A DNA stretch of 64,000 bases from Phascolarctos cinereus (GCF_002099425.1 NW_018344185.1:662001-726000), one strand, 5' to 3'. Counted from the stretch's first letter, positions 22,421 through 33,539 are shown. A program made the numbers and translations. The notes: generated from the sequence alone by a model not told the origin.

Positions 22421-23194
22421 ATAATTTGCATAACTCCATAATTTGCACAATGCTTCATACTACTCAAATTTGGGGGAAGCATGAAGTTCTATTCAAAGGT
22501 AATTTTCTAATTAGGACTGAAGAAAATGAGGTGAGGTGAAAACACCTTAAAAGGATAACTCATAGAAAATTTATTTTAGGGTAATTAGTCTTTGCCGCTT
22601 ATTGAAATGCTTCTTACAAAATGAAAATTTATAACTTTGTGTCAACTGCAAATTTTATGAGCTTGCTATCTATGTTTTCATGCACTGTGTAAAAATGATG
22701 GACAACCTAAGATTTTGGACATTTCTCTGGACAACATCCACTAGAGATCTCCCTCTGAGATGACATTGGCCCTTAATTTGAAATGAATTTGGGACAGTTG
22801 TATAACTTTAGTCCCAAAGAATTTGCAGAATGGTATAATCTAGCTCTTCTGAAAGTGGTCACCATGTAAAATTTGGCTGTACTCCAGAAGAGTTTTTTGA
22901 AGATTTCAGTGATGGCCTCCCATTAGGCTGTGATTTAATGTGATTATGTTCCACTGAAAGTACAAAAAAAGTTGTATTCAGAGATAGTTCCAAGATTAGG
23001 CCAGGTAAGATTGTGGCCAAAGTGAATTTTGTTTTTGAGGTCCACCCTATTTCTTCTTTTCACAAATACATTATCTTACCAGGTAACCAGTAGTATTCAA
23101 TTATATCCTGGCTGTTCAAAAGACTTCCTTCTTATCTATTAAATCCACACATTGTTGAAAAAAATGGGGAAAAAAAAAAGAAGAGCAGTTAAAA
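22421..23194. other. unassigned sequence
   Basis: No repeat or coding exon recognised. Confidence 0.5.
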
Positions 23195-23425
23195 TTGTAA
23201 CTGTCTGACAGGAAACCTGGGTTTAAATCATCTAAGTACCTTTTACCATCTCTCTGTATTTTGGAAAATTTCTTAAAATTGCTGTTTCATTTTATTTTCT
23301 GTAAAATAGAGATAATAATATCACTACCTACCATGCAGAATCATTGTGATGGAAGTGTCATGAAATTACCAAATACTACAGACATGAGAGTTGTTAGTAA
23401 TGGTAGTTCTACCATTCAGATCCTT
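23195..23425 (+). mobile_element. MIR-like SINE
   Basis: 'aggaaacctgggtttaaatcatctaag', 'tttcattttattttctgtaaaatagagataataatatcactacctacca' and 'attgtgatgg' align to MIR in sense. Confidence 0.7.
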
Positions 23426-23445
23426 AAATCTCTCAAAATCTAGAA

Positions 23446-23612
23446 AAGCAGCATGGTAAGGTCATGGAAAAAGGCTTGGTCTAAAGTCAAGACCTGGGTT
23501 TAAATACTGAGTCTAAAAGTTATTAGCTCCTTCACCATGGACAAATGTCTTACTTTCTTGGAACATTAATTTCCTTATCTTTTGATTGGGGGTGATAATA
23601 ACTTGTCTAAAT
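23446..23612 (+). mobile_element. MIR-like SINE, second tandem-placed copy
   Basis: 'agcagcatggtaaggtcatgg', 'aagtcaagacctgggtttaaatactgag' and 'aatttccttatcttttgattgggggtgataataac' are sense MIR. It follows the previous copy by about 20 bases. Confidence 0.65.
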
Positions 23613-24260
23613 TCACAGGATCTCATGATTGAAAGGTGACTCAGAGACCAGATTGTACAAACTCTATTTGATCTGGAAACTTTTTTTATAAGCTCCCCAA
23701 CAAGTGTTTATCAATTCTGTAGTAGAAAATGTCTAGAGAGGTGAATAACTCACAACTTCAATGGTTCATGATCTTTTGTGGCAGCCCTATTTGTTTTAAC
23801 AAGCCTAAATTTGTCTGTAATTCTGACCCATTACTTTTAATTCTGCCTTTTGGGGCCAATCCAAATGAGTCTAATTTCTGTTCCAAATGATAGCCTTTTA
23901 ATCTCACCAAGAAAGAAAGGAAGGAAGGAAGGAAGGAAGGAAGGAAGGAAGGAAGGAAGGAAGGAAGGAAGGAAGGAAGGAAGGAAGGAAGGAAGGAAGG
24001 AAGGAAGGAAGAAGAAAGAAAAGCTAGCATACCATTCTTCCCTAAATCTTGTCTAATCCAGGTTTAATAGTCCCATTCCTTCAGGTGTTCCTAATATGGC
24101 ATATTCTCATATCCTTTTCATCATGATTTATCTATGAATGTTCTCCATCTTATTAATGTACTTTCTAAAATGTAGAATCAAAAACTGAACACTATTCCCC
24201 CAAATAACTACCACTTATTTTATAGGGTGTCTGTGACTAATGCATTTGTAAATTCTAAAA
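23613..24260 (-). mobile_element. CR1/L3-type LINE 3' region
   Basis: The plus strand carries antisense landmarks of a CR1/L3 3' region: 'ccaaatgagtctaatttctgttccaaatgatagcc', then 'atgttctccatcttattaatgtactttctaaaatgtagaatcaaaaactgaacac'. Interrupted by the (GGAA)n block. Confidence 0.55.
23909..24013. repeat. (GGAA)n microsatellite, about 25 units
   Basis: Almost pure GGAA/AAGG tetranucleotide. The apparent KEGR or FLPS repeat proteins across it are translations of the tract. GGAA arrays can bind ETS factors, but nothing else here suggests use. Confidence 0.95.
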
Positions 24261-24319
24261 TGTCATATGTTAGTTTCCAAGAATAAGAGATTCTCCTCTG
24301 TCCACAACTTCATTATGCA

Positions 24320-24445
24320 TATTATCTGCCCCATTAGAATATAATGTCCTTGAGAGCAAAAGCTGTCTTTTTTTTAAAAATTTGTGCCACCAGGGATTAA
24401 CACAGTACCTGGCACATAGTGCTTAAAATGTTTTTTCATTCATTC
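24320..24445 (+). mobile_element. L2 3' tail
   Basis: 'ccccattagaatataatgtccttgagagcaaaagctgtc' and 'aacacagtacctggcacatagtgcttaaaat' match the L2 3' UTR. Confidence 0.7.
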
Positions 24446-24804
24446 ATACAAGTTTGAATTATTCATAAGAATATTATTCTGCTGGGATGAATCTCTGATT
24501 TACATTACAAGATCACTTAAAATCATTCTACCTAATACCTCTGACTAACCTATGGGGGTATATTTCATAGAAATTTGTTTTTATATATTTTAAACTTCAG
24601 AAAAAGATCTGATAAATAGGTTAATTACAAAATGTTCAAAATTATTCAACTTATTTTTACCTTTCCTAATATTTTTAGACTTTGACAGAGAACTCTTGGA
24701 GACACTAATGTAAACTAAAAAGTTGTAGTGGTATAACATTAGATATAGCAGAAAAGCTGTGAGTACAAATGTTTTTTGTTTCCTTTTTTTTAGAGAGGAA
24801 AGAC
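24446..24804. other. unassigned sequence
   Basis: Nothing recognised. Confidence 0.5.
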
Positions 24805-26251
24805 TCAATTTTTATTTTTGCTTTAAATAGTATTTTATTTTTCCCCAATTACTCATCAAGAAAGTTTTTAGCATTCATTTTTACAAGATTTTGAGTCCCA
24901 AGTTTTTCTTCCTCCCTCCCTTCTTCCCCTCCTCTCTTCTGAAAATAGTAGGTAGTTTGATATAGTTTATACAGGTGCTATCATATGTAAAATATATTTC
25001 CATATTCATCACAGTTGTGGAAGAAGAAACAGATCAAAAAGGGAAAAAATATGAGAAAGAATAAAGTATGCTTTGATCTATATTCAGAATCCATCAGTTC
25101 TTTATCTGGATGTGGATAGCATTTTCCTTTGTGAGTCCTTTGTATTTGTCTTGGATCATTGTATTGCTGAAAAGAGCAGAATCCTCCAAGGCTGATCATC
25201 CCACAATGTTGCTGGTATCATGTACAAGGTTTTCCTGGCTCTGTTCATTTCACTTAGCATCAGTTTGTACAAGTCTTTCCAACTTTTTCTGAAATATGCC
25301 TCTTCATCATATCTTATTGCATAATAATATTCTAATACACTTGTATACCACAACTTGTTTAGTCATTACCCAATTGATGGGCATCCCCTCAATTTCCACT
25401 ATTTTGCCACCACAAATATTTTTGTACATGTGGGTCCTTTCCCCTTTTTTATTATCTCTTTGGGATATAGACCTAGTAGTGGTATTGCTGGATCAAAGGG
25501 TGTGCACAGTTTGGTTGCCCTTTGGGCATAGTTCCAAATTGCTCTCCAGAATGATGGGATCAGTTTACAATTCCACCAACAGTTCATTAGTGTCCCAGTT
25601 TTCCCACATCCTCTCTAACATTTATCATTGTCTTTTTTGTCAGTCATGTTAACCAATCTGATTGATGTGAGGTGATACCCCAGAATTGTTTCAATTTGCA
25701 TTTTTCTAATCAAAAGTAATTTAAAGCATTTCTTCATATGCCTGTAGATATCTTTGAATTCTTCATCTAGAAACTTTCTGTTCACATCTTTTGACCATTT
25801 AGTTCTCTACGTATTTGAGAAATGAGGCCTTTATCAGAGACATTTGCTGTAAAGATTGTTTCCCAGCTTTCTGCTTTCCTTCTATTCTTGGTTGCATTGA
25901 TTTTGTTTGAACAAAAGCTTTTCAATATAATATGATCAAAATTATCTATTCTACATTTTGTAATGCTCTCTGTCTCTTCTTTAGTCATGAATTCTTTCCC
26001 TTCCCATAGATCTGACAGGCAGACTATTCCTTGCTCTTCTATTTTGATTGCTTCATTGTCTATGGTACCTTTTAGCAAGACTCACTTTCCTTCCTTATCT
26101 CTTTTTATTAGGTCTATTTTTCCTTTTACTTTGTCTAAGATCAGGATTGCTACCACTATTTTTTTTAAACTTCAACTGAAGCATAATAGATTTTGCTCCG
26201 GCTCCTTACCTTTACTCTGTGTGTGTCTCTCTGCTTCAAGTGTGTTTCTTG

Positions 26252-26428
26252 TAGGGGAAGCTAAGTGGTGCAGTGGAGAGAGCACCGGCCCCGGGGTCAG
26301 GAGGACCTGAGTTCAAATCCGGACTCAGACACATAACACTTATTATCTGCGTGATCCTGGGCAAGTCACTTAACCCCAATTGCCTCACAAAAAATAAATA
26401 AATAAAATTTAAAAATAAAATAAAAATA
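26252..26428 (+). mobile_element. WSINE1-like SINE inserted in the L1
   Basis: A tRNA-derived head (GGGGAAGCTAAGTGGTGCAG, 'agcaccggccccggggtcagg'), A/B-box-like middle and end 'cttaaccccaattgcctcac' are followed by an (AAAT)-rich tail. The 16-bp target duplication AAGTGTGTTTCTTGTA lies at about 26237-26252 and 26430-26445. Low divergence and an intact tail suggest one of the youngest insertions here. Confidence 0.9.
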
Positions 26429-27681
26429 AAAGTGTGTTTCTTGTAAACCACATATTGTAGAATACCTGTTGTTGATCTACTTTGCTATCCACTTCTGCTT
26501 TATGGGAGAGGTCATCCCATTCACATTCACAGTTATGATTACTATCTGTGTATTTTCCTACATCCTATTCTTTCTCCTGTTTGCCCTCTCTCTTTTTTCA
26601 CCCTTTCCTGCTTCACCAGAGTTTTGCTTCTATCTGTCACCTCCCCTGATCTGCCCACCCTTCTGTCAGTCCCCTCTCTCCCTCCCTTTGCTTAATCTCC
26701 ATATTCAATTGATTGTATATATTATAACATCCCTCTTTGAGCCAATACTGATGAGAGTAAGGTGCAAGTGGTGCTCATTGCCCACCCTCCCATCTTCCTC
26801 TCCACTGTTAAAGGTCTTTCTTGCATCTTTATGTGAGATAAGTTGCCCCATTCTACCTCTCCCTTCCTTCTGCAAACATTGTATTCCTCTTTCTCATCCC
26901 TTAATTTTTTTACATCATTCTCTCAAATTCACTTTATACCCATACCCTCTATGTGTATCCCTTCTATCTGTACTGTTAGTGATACAGTTTTTAAGAGTTA
27001 TAAGCATCATTTTCCCACACAGGAATGTAAACAGTTTAGCTCCATTTAATCCCTTATGTTTTCATTTCCCTTTTCACCTGTTTATGCTTCTCTTGGGTCT
27101 TGATATTGGAGGTAAAATTTTTGGTTTAGTTCTAGTCTTCTCCTTATGAAGGCTTGCAATTCTTCTATTTTGTTGAATGGTCATTTTCCCTTATGTATTA
27201 TGCTTAATTTTCCCATTTAAGTAATTCTTGGGTGTAGTCCTATCTCCTTTGCCTTCCAGAATATCATATTCCATGACTGCCAATCTTTCAATTTTGCAGC
27301 TACCAAATTCAGTGTGATCCAGATTGTGACTCCCTGATATATGAATTGTTTATTTCTGTCCACTTGCAATTTATATTTTTTCATTCACCTGACAGTTGAC
27401 ATTGATTATAATATACCTTGATTTTATTTTTTTTTTATTTTGGGATCTCTCTCCTGAGGTGATCAGTGGATTCTTTCAATACCTATTCTGCCCTCTGGTT
27501 CTAGGACATCAGTGCTGTTTTCCTTGATAATTTCTTGAAATATGCTGTCCAGGTCCTCCTTTTGATTATGGGTTTTCTGGTAGTCCAGTGATTCTGATAT
27601 TGTCTCTCCTGGATCGGTTTTATAGGTCAGTTGTTTTTCCCATGAGGTATTTTTCACTCTATTCAATTTTTTTTGAGATGT

Positions 27682-27976
27682 TTTAGATCCTTGCATTTCT
27701 GAGAAGTCTATCAATGTTAGTCATCACACAACGTGGCTGTTTCTGTATACAGTATTCTCCTGGTTTTGCTCACTTCACTCAGCATCAGTCCATACAAGTC
27801 TTTCCAGGTTTTTTAAAGACCATCTGCTCATCATTTTTAATAGCACAATAGTATCAGCCATTCCCCAATTAATGGACATCCTCTCAATTTCCAGTTCTTT
27901 GCCACCACAAAAAGAGCTGCTACAGATATTTTTGTACATGTGGGTCCTTTTCCAATTTGTATGATCTCTTTGGGAC
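27682..27976 (-). mobile_element. Displaced L1 distal-ORF2 segment inside ORF1
   Basis: The plus strand shows 'ttagatccttgcatttctgagaag' to 'atgatctctttggga', which is antisense distal ORF2. It is flanked on both sides by antisense ORF1. It has no T-rich start or 3' UTR at the left, so it is not an ordinary retrotransposed insertion. A recombination or template-switch product is more likely. Confidence 0.7.
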
Positions 27977-29139
27977 CCAATTCTAAATTTTAAGGTGTTG
28001 TTTTCCTCAATTAGCTTTTGTAGTTTCTTCTCCATTTGACCAGTTGTACTCTTTAAGGAGTTGTTTTCTTCAGTGGATTTTTTATCTCCTTTTTAATTTG
28101 ACCAGGTCTACTTTTTATGCAGTTTTCCAAGCTATTGGTTCTTTTTTCATAATTCTCTTGCATTACTCTCATTCCTTTTTCCATTTTATTCTTCTACCTC
28201 TTTTATATGATGTCTAAGCTCCTTTTTGAGCTCTTCCATAAGTTCTTTCTGGGCTTGAGACACCTTTCATTTGCCTATAGGTTGCATTGTTGTCTTCTTA
28301 TGATTTTGTGTCTTGATCTTCTCTCACTATAATAACTTTCTATGGTCATATTCTTTTTTTGTTGATTTTTGTTCATTTTTTTTTCCGGGGGGGGGGGTTT
28401 CCTTTCTTTTAAATTTGAGCTCTGCTCCAGGGATGGAAGCTCTACTTCAGGCTTCTTGTGCCAAGGGCTACAAGCATTGGTTATTTATCAGATGCTTCAC
28501 TGATGTTGCCCTAAGGCCAAGGGGGGAACCCTCAAGTCTGGTGCTGTGCTGAGAAGATGGGGTGGGGCTTGGCTGGCACAGCTGGAGGCCTTAGGGATTC
28601 AGCAGTTCACCTGATACTGAGCTGACATCCTAGTGGTGCTGTGTAGCATGTGCTGAGGCCCAGTGGGGTGTTTCTGCATTTTTCCCTGTGGTTGCCCGAA
28701 GCAAGTGGTGGTTCTTGTTGCTGGAGTCTGCTAGTTACTCTGGCTATGCTGAGGCACATGTTGGGTCCTGGTGTTGACATTTGCCTGCTCCATCACCCTG
28801 GGTCTCAGGATCTCCTTCTGTTTTGCTGAGGTGAGGCTTGCTGCTGACTTGCTGTGATGTTACGTGTTCTGGACTGCACTCCTCTTTCACCCAAGTGAGA
28901 GAGACCTCTCTTGCCAATCCTACAAGTTTATTGGGCTAAAAAGACTTTTCACCCCATCTTTTTGCTGGCTCTGCTGTCGAAGGGTTTGTTTTGGGACTCT
29001 ATTTTATAGTTATTTGGAGATGAGTATGAGAGAGTTACAGTGATTTATTGCTTACCCCATCAACTTGGCTCCCAGAACTCCTGAAGAAAAGATTTTGAAC
29101 AGTCTTCAAACTGCATCATATAGGCATCTTCTTTTATCT

Positions 29140-29265
29140 ACTTGTGATACTGAATGTAAGAAAATAAATACATGCAACTTGACAATACAATTTTTTTGTA
29201 ATTTTGTATTTGTTTCCCCAGAATCTAGCATAGTACATGTCATGTAGAAGACACTTAACTCTTTT
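29140..29265 (+). mobile_element. L2 3' tail
   Basis: 'ttttgtatttgtttccccagaatctagcatagtacatgtcatgtagaagacacttaa' follows the L2 terminal pattern. Confidence 0.6.
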
Positions 29266-29721
29266 TGACTGTACAGTATAACAGTGGGTTTCAACGCTGT
29301 AGTGACTGAAGTATCCACCATATATTCTTAAATTGTTTTTTTTTCTGTTCTAGAAGCAACAATCAGCTCATTTATGACATTCCAAATGAAACAAGTTTAC
29401 TTTTGTTGTATTTTTCCCCTGCTCTAGGGACAATTGGAACTATCCTCTATTTCAACCATTTGAAGATCCATGAAAAAAATTCTATTGTAAGAGCAGTGGT
29501 GATCAAATTCAGATTTCTGGAGAGTAGTGAGATGTTGTTGTCTTCTTCTCCTAGAGGTAAAGAACTAGGAAAGTATTAATTAGTTTAAGAACAAAGTCAG
29601 GCTACCATCCTAATATAGCCTACTCAAGCCCAAATGGATAGGAATCTGCAAATGGAAGAATATGGAAGATCCAGAAATAACTTGTTATATCTGCTAAGGC
29701 CCTTTGGTTGGTTACATTTTT
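29266..29721. other. unassigned sequence
   Basis: Nothing recognised. Confidence 0.5.
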
Positions 29722-29970
29722 TTGTAGTTGTTGTTCAGTAATTTGGACATATCTGATTCTTCCTTTCCCTGTGGACCATACTGTCCATGGGGTTTTCTTG
29801 GCAAAGATACTGGAGTGTTTTGGCATTTCCTTCTCCAATGGATTAAGGCAAAAAGAGGTTAAGTGACTTGTCCAGGGACACATAGCTAGTAAGTGTCTGA
29901 GGCTGGATATGAACTCATATCTTCCTGATTCCAGGCCCAGAGCTCTCTCCACTGAGCCATCTAGCTGCCT
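29722..29970 (-). mobile_element. Mar4-like tRNA-RTE SINE
   Basis: Third copy of this type: head at the right ('ccactgagccatctagctgcc'), middle 'agctagtaagtgtctgaggctgg', RTE-like tail 'gttgttgttcagtaatttggacatatctg' at the left. An imperfect target repeat may be present (GTTACATTTTTTTG and GTTACTTTATTTGG). Confidence 0.85.
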
Positions 29971-31134
29971 TAGTTACTTTATTTGGTTATAAAAACAGAA
30001 CCTCTCGCCCCATACACACACTATTCTTTAAATAAATAGGTAACTGAAAAATACATTATCATTGCTAAGTTCATCTAATGAGAGTCTACATTTCAAGTAG
30101 CAGAAGAAAATTTGCTACTGCTTATCTTTTTTATTAGAAAAAAAGATAAATTTTGAGAGGAATTGATATTTTGGAGAAGAAATTAAGTAGAAAACAATTC
30201 ACCTTGTAGAACTAATCCTCTGGTGCAAAATAGCAAAGATCTCTCTTCTTTATAAAGGTTAGTGAAAGCAGGCTTGTAAATTGTTCTGAGTATATAGGTG
30301 AATCATATGAATAAAATAAGTGCTACTTTATGGTGTTTCTTTTCTACACTCAGTTAAAGGAATCACTATGGGCTTTATAAGATTATACAAGCAATAGCAA
30401 TTCAACAAAGATGAAAATCATTTTATATTTTTTAAAAATCAAAAATAGAATCTTGTCCTCAATGGCTAATAGCAATGTTCAAAATATATTTTCATCACTC
30501 TAGATTGGTTTTTGACATGAGGATTTTTTTTTAACTCAACCTTTAGTATTCCCATAGAATGAATGTCCTTTACATATTGGAAAATAATTCTTGAGCAAGT
30601 CATTGATCAGTGTCTTATTAATATTTAATTCTGCTTATTATCTTAAAAAATAAGATTAAGTTGCTTTTAGACTACTTTAAGTCAATCTGTGGAGCTAACA
30701 ATCTTCAGATTTCAGCTAAAGAGAGGAGGGAAAATATTCAATTAAATACAAAATTCATATCTATAAGCACTATATGTTTGATTCTGAATTCTTTATTGAA
30801 TAATTAGGAATGAAGAAGCTTGTTCTAATGCATTAGAACAACTATTCTCTTGACCTTGGAAATAAATAAATAAATAAATAAAATCCTTTTTAGCAATCTA
30901 CCATATTGAAAAAGTTCACTCTGTTGCCCTCACATTTAACTGATTAATTTTGGCAGCCACTTAATTTATAGCCTTTTTGTGATCCTACTAATATTATTCC
31001 CAACCCACTCCAAGGAATCCTATCTAGCTTTGACTTCCTACTTAGCCCATCTGGTCATTAGTGGAGTATTCCATCAAGAATCAGAATTGCCTCTCTGGAT
31101 CCACAGAAAAATTCTTCTTCACCAAACAAATTTC
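29971..31134. other. unassigned sequence
   Basis: No repeat family apart from an (AAAT)n run at 30859-30884. No coding exon recognised. Confidence 0.5.
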
Positions 31135-31349
31135 TATTTTAAATTTTGAGGTTGTATCTCATACCTCAAATCCACCAAATGTTCAAAGATAAGAAAAATT
31201 AAAATGACATATTCACAAGGATATAGGAAAATGGACACATTCATCCCCTGTTGTTAGAGACTTGAATAGATCTAACTATTTTGGAAAGCAAGTTGAAATT
31301 ATAAACAAGACATTACTAAGCAATGTATGCCCTTTTGCCCAGCTGTACC
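31135..31349 (+). mobile_element. Older L1 distal ORF2, part 1
   Basis: 'gaggttgtatctcatacctcaaatcc', 'agatctaactattttggaaagcaagttg' and 'ttttgcccagctgtaccaata' are diverged sense L1 ORF2. The rest of this copy lies at 32519-33180 beyond the L1 5' UTR. Confidence 0.65.
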
Positions 31350-31452
31350 AATAAGAAAGGGGGATATGGAGCCAAGATATCAGAATAAAGGCAGGGACTC
31401 ACCTGAGCTCACCCCCAAACCCCTCCAAATACCTTTAAAAATGAGACTAAAC

Positions 31453-31672
31453 CAGACCTGCAAAACATATGGCCTGTGGGTGGCTTGTGGCCCACTAAAG
31501 GTTTTCCAGTGGCCCATGAAAAATATAGAATTGCCATTCTGCACTTTCCTATTTATCATGTGACCCATGGCAACCAACCACAGTCATTCTCTAATCTAAC
31601 CTATCTGCAGAGTATAAAAGTTTAGCCTATTTTAATTTTGGTCCCTATCTACTGCCAAGTTGTGCACTCCTG
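31453..31672. mobile_element. hAT-type MITE in the L1 5' UTR
   Basis: Ends are CAGACCTGCAAAACATATGG and, inverted, CAGGAGTGCACAACTTGGCA, matching hAT CAG..CTG termini. Flanks GACTAAAC (31445-31452) and CTCTAAAC (31673-31680) are an imperfect 8-bp target duplication. Removing the insert and one repeat restores the L1 sequence seen in other copies ('tctaaac|a.attctaga'). Confidence 0.8.
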
Positions 31673-32174
31673 CTCTAAACACATTCTAGACAAGTAGAAC
31701 CCACAAAAAGACAGACTGAAAGAAATTTCCAGTCCAAGACACCTTGGAAGGTCAGCAGGAAAGGTCTGTTGAACCAGAGTGAGAGAGAAACACAGTCCAG
31801 TACAGGGAGTGCCAACACAGACCAGGCCCCAGCAAACCAGGAGAAGACCCTGGGAGCTGTTCAAATCAGCAGTGGCAGCAGCTGCTTCCAGAGATCTCAG
31901 TCCACACAAGGTAAGGGAGTTAAACAAATGTTCTGAAGGAGATTACAAGGGTCTTTTTGCTAGCACCAAGACAGAACTCTGTCGCTTTGCCATACTCAGA
32001 CCTGAGTCACAATCCTATGTGGTAGTTCCAAGGCGTGGAGGAGCACTAGCATAGCAGAGCTTGTGGCCACAGAGTGGAGGGGAAAAACTTCCTCATAGTT
32101 CCAGAATAGAAAAGAGTGCTTGTGGTAGCTCACAGACCAGAGCACAGGCCAGATAAACACCCCTCCTTAGATCA

Positions 32175-32327
32175 GGCCAATACAACCTGTGGCCGGCTAA
32201 AGGATTTTGGGTGGCCTACAAAAATATAGAGGAAAACATCCTACATATTTTTTGTAGGCTGCCCAAAGTCCTTTGGCATGTTTGCAGGCCACTTACAGCC
32301 CATGGGCCACAGATTGTGCAGCATGCC
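32175..32327. mobile_element. hAT-type MITE in the L1 5' UTR, perfect 8-bp TSD
   Basis: Insert flanked by TTAGATCA at 32167-32174 and 32328-32335 (identity extends to 10 bases, CCTTAGATCA). The arms pair: 'aaaggattttgggtggcctac' against 'gtaggctgcccaaagtccttt', and 'caacctgtggcc' against 'ggccacagattgtg'. Related by its GGCC-rich ends to the elements at 7170 and 31453. It must post-date the L1. Confidence 0.85.
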
Positions 32328-32518
32328 TTAGATCATACCACCTTGGAAGAACTGAAAACTTATAAGTGCCTGGCTGCATAAAACCCCTGAAGCTTAAGAC
32401 AGTGAGCCCTCAACCCTGGAATCAGAGCCCTACTTTAACAAAGTGTTAAAAGTCAAGTAATAGACTGTGAAAGTAATCAAATAACAAAGATAAAAGAAAA
32501 AAGAAAACTGTCATGTGA

Positions 32519-32873
32519 ACAAAAATATGACAATTATTTTTGTAGTGGCAACAGCAACAGCTGGAAACTAAAGAAATTCCTTTCAATTGGGGAAAGGCTG
32601 AAGAAATTGTTGTATATTTATGAGTAGAATACTGTCATGCTATGAGAAATTAGGGAACAAAAAAGTATTTAGAAGAGACATGGGAAGACTTTTATAAACT
32701 GATGTAGATCAAAGCAAACAGACCCAGAGATCAATTTATACTATAAAATTAACATAATAAAACTGAGCAGTTTTGAAATTTCTGCAACCTGATGATGAAT
32801 GAAGTGAACAGAACTGGGAGGAAAGATCCTGGTGTACTGAGGAAAGCATTGCTAATTTCAAATGTTCTACTCT

Positions 32874-32905
<32 letters not shown>

Positions 32906-33180
32906 GATACTTCTCTATTATAAAAGTTATGGATGTTTCCTCAATATAATTTTTTTTAAGCAATTGTGGTTAAGTGACTTGCCCAGAGTCACACAGCTAC
33001 TAAGTGTCAAGTATTTGGTCTGAGGCCAGATTTGAACTCAGGTCCTCCTGACTTCAGGGCTGGTGCTCTTTGCACTGCACCACCTAGCTGCCCCATGCAC
33101 TCAATATAATGTTTTAAATAGTATTATAGACACAACCAATTATATGGAAATATGGCTAACTTTTTTTTAAACAAATTGAT
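32519..33180 (+). mobile_element. Older L1 3' end, part 2
   Basis: 'tttttgtagtggcaacagcaacagctggaaactaaagaaattcc', 'tcaattggggaaaggctgaagaaattg' and 'actgatgtagatcaaagcaaacagaccc' are diverged sense L1. A (TG)n run lies at about 32873-32907. Split by a WSINE1-like SINE at 32951. Confidence 0.7.
32951..33099 (-). mobile_element. WSINE1-like SINE
   Basis: T-rich start, 'ttaagtgacttgcccagagtcacacagctactaagtg', 'ggtcctcctgacttcagggctggtgct', head 'cactgcaccacctagctgcccc'. Target duplication CTCAATATAAT at 32940-32950 and 33100-33110. Confidence 0.9.
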
Positions 33181-33214
33181 AAATGAGGTACTTAGGAGAC
33201 ACTTCCATTCAAAA

Positions 33215-33330
33215 TGGACTTTATTACTAGTGACATGACTGCAGACAAGTCATAAATTCTGTGAATCAGTTCCCTCATTCGTAAAATTGGAATCAAAATA
33301 TCTGTAGTTTCTAACAAAGTAGAGAATTTG
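33215..33330 (+). mobile_element. MIR-like SINE
   Basis: 'tgactgcagacaagtcataaattctgtgaatcagttccctcattcgtaaaattggaat' is a decayed sense MIR core. Confidence 0.65.
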
Positions 33331-33369
33331 TAACCTTGTATTTGTATATAGCTATGAGCAGCATCAGTG

Positions 33370-33460
33370 GCAGTTTTAGTGGTAGTAATAGTAGTAGTAG
33401 TAGTAGTAGTACCAGTAGCAGTAATAGTAGTAGTAGTAGTAGCAGTAGTAGTGGCATTTT
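33370..33460. repeat. (TAG)n trinucleotide repeat
   Basis: Imperfect GTA/TAG array with CAG interruptions. The Ser-rich and Val-rich frames here are its translations. Confidence 0.95.
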
Positions 33461-33539
33461 ATCTTTTTTCACCCATTGGACATCACAATATTGTGTGGAG
33501 AAGCCTTCTTCAAATTAAATTAAATCTCATTCAAATTCT

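Larger units (their letters stand above)
24805..29074 (-). mobile_element. L1, 5' and 3' ends present, RT core missing
   Basis: Minus orientation. The 3' UTR is at 24.8-25.1 kb. Distal ORF2 follows at 25.1-26.06 kb (frames read KLCTPFDPAIPLLGLYPKEI and GIVCLSDLWEGKEFMTKEE). The endonuclease region is at 26.07-27.2 kb, ORF1 at 27.3-28.3 kb (27463-27714 reads DPGETISESLDYQKTHNQKE) and the 5' UTR at 28.3-29.07 kb, ending at the complement of GGGAGCCAAGTTGATGGGG. Near 26.06 kb the endonuclease passes directly into the C-terminal part, so the RT polymerase core is deleted. At 27682-27976 a 295-bp piece of distal ORF2 lies inside ORF1. About 4.3 kb in place of the 6-7 kb expected. Many stops. Confidence 0.8.
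31350..32518 (+). mobile_element. L1 5' UTR and ORF1 start
   Basis: Begins GGAGCCAAGATATCAGAATA, the L1 5' terminus, followed by 'aaaggcagggactcacctgagctc'. It runs through the GC-richer 5' UTR ('agcagtggcagcagctgcttccagag') to about 32518, where 'aacaaagataaaagaaaaaag' resembles the A-rich ORF1 start. The complements at 29.0 and 57.2 kb are the same region. It stops abruptly and is followed by older L1 3' sequence, so only the 5' tip of an L1 is present. Hosts two hAT MITEs. Confidence 0.8.

Noticed and set aside
23758-24056. FLPS and KEGR repeat proteins
   Set aside because: Translations of (GGAA)n. Unit length of four bases and no spacers rule out a CRISPR-like array.
26252-26330. tRNA gene-like sequence
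   Set aside because: It is the tRNA-derived head of a WSINE1-like SINE. It has a SINE body and tail and a target duplication, and does not fold as a functional tRNA by eye.
26469-27149. 226-codon plus-strand open frame, hydrophobic
   Set aside because: It reads antisense through the L1 endonuclease/ORF1 linker. The similar hydrophobic frame at 1119-1430 (minus) is the antisense of the same region in another L1 copy.
31779-32054. 91-codon plus-strand frame with Gln/Arg/Ala-rich start
   Set aside because: Lies in the L1 5' UTR. The same sequence occurs antisense in the other L1 5' ends and is not coding there.
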